From Pseudomonadota bacterium (GTDB taxonomy: Bacteria; Myxococcota; UBA9042; PHBI01): DNA of 15,314 nt. A program made the translations under genes and the position numbers. The notes beneath the pieces were generated by a model. That model made no database searches. It was not told the DNA's origin and saw only the letters and a program-made list of their open reading frames with translations. Positions 14,007 through 15,314 of the stretch are shown in pieces; position 1 is the stretch's first letter; every line of letters begins with the position of its first letter. The stretch spans positions 1 to 15,314 of the forward strand of contig SYAK01000188.1 of the NCBI GenBank assembly GCA_005788935.1. The letters are read 5' to 3'.

Positions 14007-14035
14007 TTGCCTCCGACCAGCGGGTGATGTATCGT
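14007..14035 (+). promoter_or_regulatory. Putative promoter for the gene at 14153
   Basis: TTGCCT (14007-14012), 17 bp, then TATCGT (14030-14035); each box matches four of six sigma70 consensus bases. The start of transcription would be near 14042, with a leader of about 110 nt. It lies in the 233-bp gap between the SDR gene and the gene at 14153. Confidence 0.35.
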
Positions 14036-14152
14036 GTCGGGCCGCGAAGCCCCAGAGAGCGTTCAACTGGCGGGTGGCGAGGCGGTCAGGACAGTGGTCA
14101 CATGTCACGGGTGGGCACGACCCACGGATGACGCGGACGCGAGGTGAGGCAG

Positions 14153-15314
14153 ATGAGTCAGGGCAATGGCGCAGGCGGCGGGGGCGGACTTTGGAGCGCT
14201 GGCGTGCCCGGTCTCGGGGTGGGGTCGGTCACGAGCCGGTTCCAGCCGTACATCCTGCAGCCCGGGTCGCCGAACGCGTACACCTGCTTCGGCATGTGGG
14301 AAGACAAGGCACCGAGCTGCATCCCGATCGAGGAGGTCACGAGCGACGATCCGCTCGACGGCTGCTCGCAGGCCGGTGAGTGCCGCTCCTGGGCGCTCGA
14401 TCAAAACCCGCCGACGACGCGCTTCCCGATCAAGCCTCGCCGGGATGGGCGCTTCGAGATCCAGCAGTTCCGCGACTTCATCCGGGAACAGGAGACCTAC
14501 AACATGGTCACCGAAACCGGGCGAATCATCGTGACGTACCCGGGGAATCGCCCCGTGCCGAAGGCGAAGCGGTTCTTCCTGAACGTGAAGAACCTCGAAG
14601 AGGCCGAGCTCGACGTGGACCTCGAGTTCGAGCTGCTCGTCACGGTCGACCGCATGATCCTGCGGCAAGCCACGAAGGGGGGCGCCCCCATGGCCCCGGT
14701 CCGCGCGATGGCGAAGCCCGAGGAGGACGAGGCGCGGCGCAAGGACCGCATCGGCGACCTGCTCAAAGGCAAGATCCGCAAGGATATCCGTAGCGAAGAC
14801 ACGACAGCGGGCGCGGCCGGCAACGACGACATCGACGACTTCGACTTCGAGGGGCTCGAGCTCGACGAGTTCGAGGACGATCTCGACGAGGAGGACATCG
14901 AGGTCGACCTCGCCGAGGAGGACGTGCCCGAGGTTGGCGACGAGGCGGTCGAGGCCGAGCTTGTGCCCGTCGACATCGGCGACGAGATCGGCTTCGACGA
15001 CGACGGTGAGCTCGAGCTTGAGCTCGAGGGCGAGGGCGAGGACGGCGACGGCGAGGAGGAGGAGGCCCCCGCGGCGGCCCCCGAGGCGACCGAGGACGCT
15101 GGCAAGGGTCGCAGCGGGAAGAAGGTGGCCAAGGGCGGCAAGGGCGCGCGCGAGGACGAGGACGAGGCGCCGAAGCCGAAGGCGGGCGGGAAAAAGACCG
15201 AGGCGGTGGCGCTGGCGGGAAAGGCCGCGAAGAAGGCGGTCGAGGTCGAGCCCGCGCCGAAGAACCGGAAGCAGGCCGAGCCCGAGCCCGCGCCGAAGAA
15301 CCGGAAGCAGGCCG
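14153..15314 (+). CDS. Unknown protein with polyacidic then basic low-complexity tail, partial (3' end beyond window)
   Basis: 387 codons are open from the ATG at 14153 to the window edge with no stop. GAGGTG lies 6 nt upstream. I do not recognise the family. There is no signal peptide or membrane segment. After a Gly-rich start (about 3-25), residues 25-175 look like a folded domain. It has aromatic and Cys positions (YTCFGMWEDK, SCIPIEE, GCSQAGECRSW), then a mixed segment (PIKPRRDGRFEIQQFRDFIR), a beta-like run (GRIIVTYPG, RFFLNVKN) and an acidic strand (LDVDLEFELLVTVDRMIL). Residues 190-215 are a charged helix. About 224-310 are strongly acidic (repeated DD/EE/LE), and from about 317 the chain turns Lys/Ala/Pro-rich, ending in a tandem repeat. 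Downstream genes cannot be seen. The acidic-then-basic tail suggests binding to a charged partner (nucleic acid, polysaccharide or protein), but that is inference. Base composition matches the rest of the window. Confidence 0.85.
   Translation, partial: MSQGNGAGGGGGLWSAGVPGLGVGSVTSRFQPYILQPGSPNAYTCFGMWEDKAPSCIPIEEVTSDDPLDGCSQAGECRSWALDQNPPTTRFPIKPRRDGRFEIQQFRDFIREQETYNMVTETGRIIVTYPGNRPVPKAKRFFLNVKNLEEAELDVDLEFELLVTVDRMILRQATKGGAPMAPVRAMAKPEEDEARRKDRIGDLLKGKIRKDIRSEDTTAGAAGNDDIDDFDFEGLELDEFEDDLDEEDIEVDLAEEDVPEVGDEAVEAELVPVDIGDEIGFDDDGELELELEGEGEDGDGEEEEAPAAAPEATEDAGKGRSGKKVAKGGKGAREDEDEAPKPKAGGKKTEAVALAGKAAKKAVEVEPAPKNRKQAEPEPAPKNRKQA
15248..15313 (+). repeat. 36-nt in-frame tandem repeat at the window edge
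   Basis: The 30-nt sequence at 15248-15277 encoding EPAPKNRKQA recurs, as I read it identically, at 15284-15313, separated by GAGCCC (Glu-Pro). The period is 36 nt or 12 residues. The window ends just as a possible third unit would begin, so the array may be longer. Confidence 0.85.

Noticed and set aside
13920..14108. 63-residue N-terminal extension of the SDR protein
   Set aside because: The extension is Cys/Arg-rich and unlike the family, whereas the ATG at 13919 has a strong ribosome site and places the Rossmann loop at residue 7.
14097..14118. GTCAC direct repeat and a short GTGGG/CCCAC inverted repeat ahead of the gene at 14153
   Set aside because: Too short (5 bp each) to support an operator or terminator; expected by chance in GC-rich DNA.
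1..15314. CRISPR arrays, insertion sequences, tRNA or rRNA genes
   Set aside because: No spaced direct repeats, transposase motifs, terminal inverted repeats or RNA gene signatures were found anywhere in the window.

Overview
The window is about 15.3 kb of very GC-rich DNA. Nearly all codons end in G or C, which gives long open frames on the opposite strand of most genes. It encodes almost only exported proteins: lipoproteins with acidic/Gly-rich tethers, abundant TPR proteins, choice-of-anchor-D (ASH-like) domains, a Cys-rich von Willebrand A lipoprotein and a small outer-membrane beta-barrel. This mix points to a Myxococcota-type (former Deltaproteobacteria) bacterium; genus cannot be told from the sequence alone.

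Layout. On the minus strand at the left lie two tandem lipoproteins built on choice-of-anchor-D domains. The first (1-596) is cut by the window edge. The second (709-2904) adds a PKD-like domain and a C-terminal YfaP/DUF2135-like domain. A strong hairpin terminator (651-673) separates them. A 395-bp divergent intergenic region (2905-3299) has one sigma70-like promoter facing each way. To its right runs a plus-strand series of six genes: a vWA lipoprotein (3300-4967), a beta-barrel protein (5093-5812), a 646-aa TPR protein resembling GltC (5838-7778), an 1147-aa periplasmic TPR protein (7937-11380), a TPR lipoprotein resembling GltE/AglT (11380-12804), and an 80-aa secreted protein resembling CglF/GltF (12837-13079). 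A hairpin terminator (13132-13163) closes the series. A convergent SDR-type NAD(P)-binding protein (13233-13919, minus) follows. Divergent from it is a plus-strand gene (14153 to beyond the window end) of unknown function, with a long polyacidic then basic/Pro-rich tail and a 36-nt tandem repeat at the window edge.

How the genes may work together. The plus-strand series reads as the outer-membrane and periplasmic half of a Myxococcus-type gliding (Glt/Agl/Cgl) apparatus or a relative of it. It offers a vWA surface lipoprotein (CglB-like), a GltA/GltB-type beta-barrel, periplasmic TPR proteins (GltC- and GltD-like), a TPR lipoprotein (GltE-like) and the small CglF-like protein. In Myxococcus xanthus these components are, to my knowledge, spread over several loci, so their collinear arrangement here is the most notable feature. 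The motor (AglRQS) and the inner-membrane/TonB-like parts (GltG, GltJ) are not in the window. Family names rest on recognition by eye and gene order, not on a database search.
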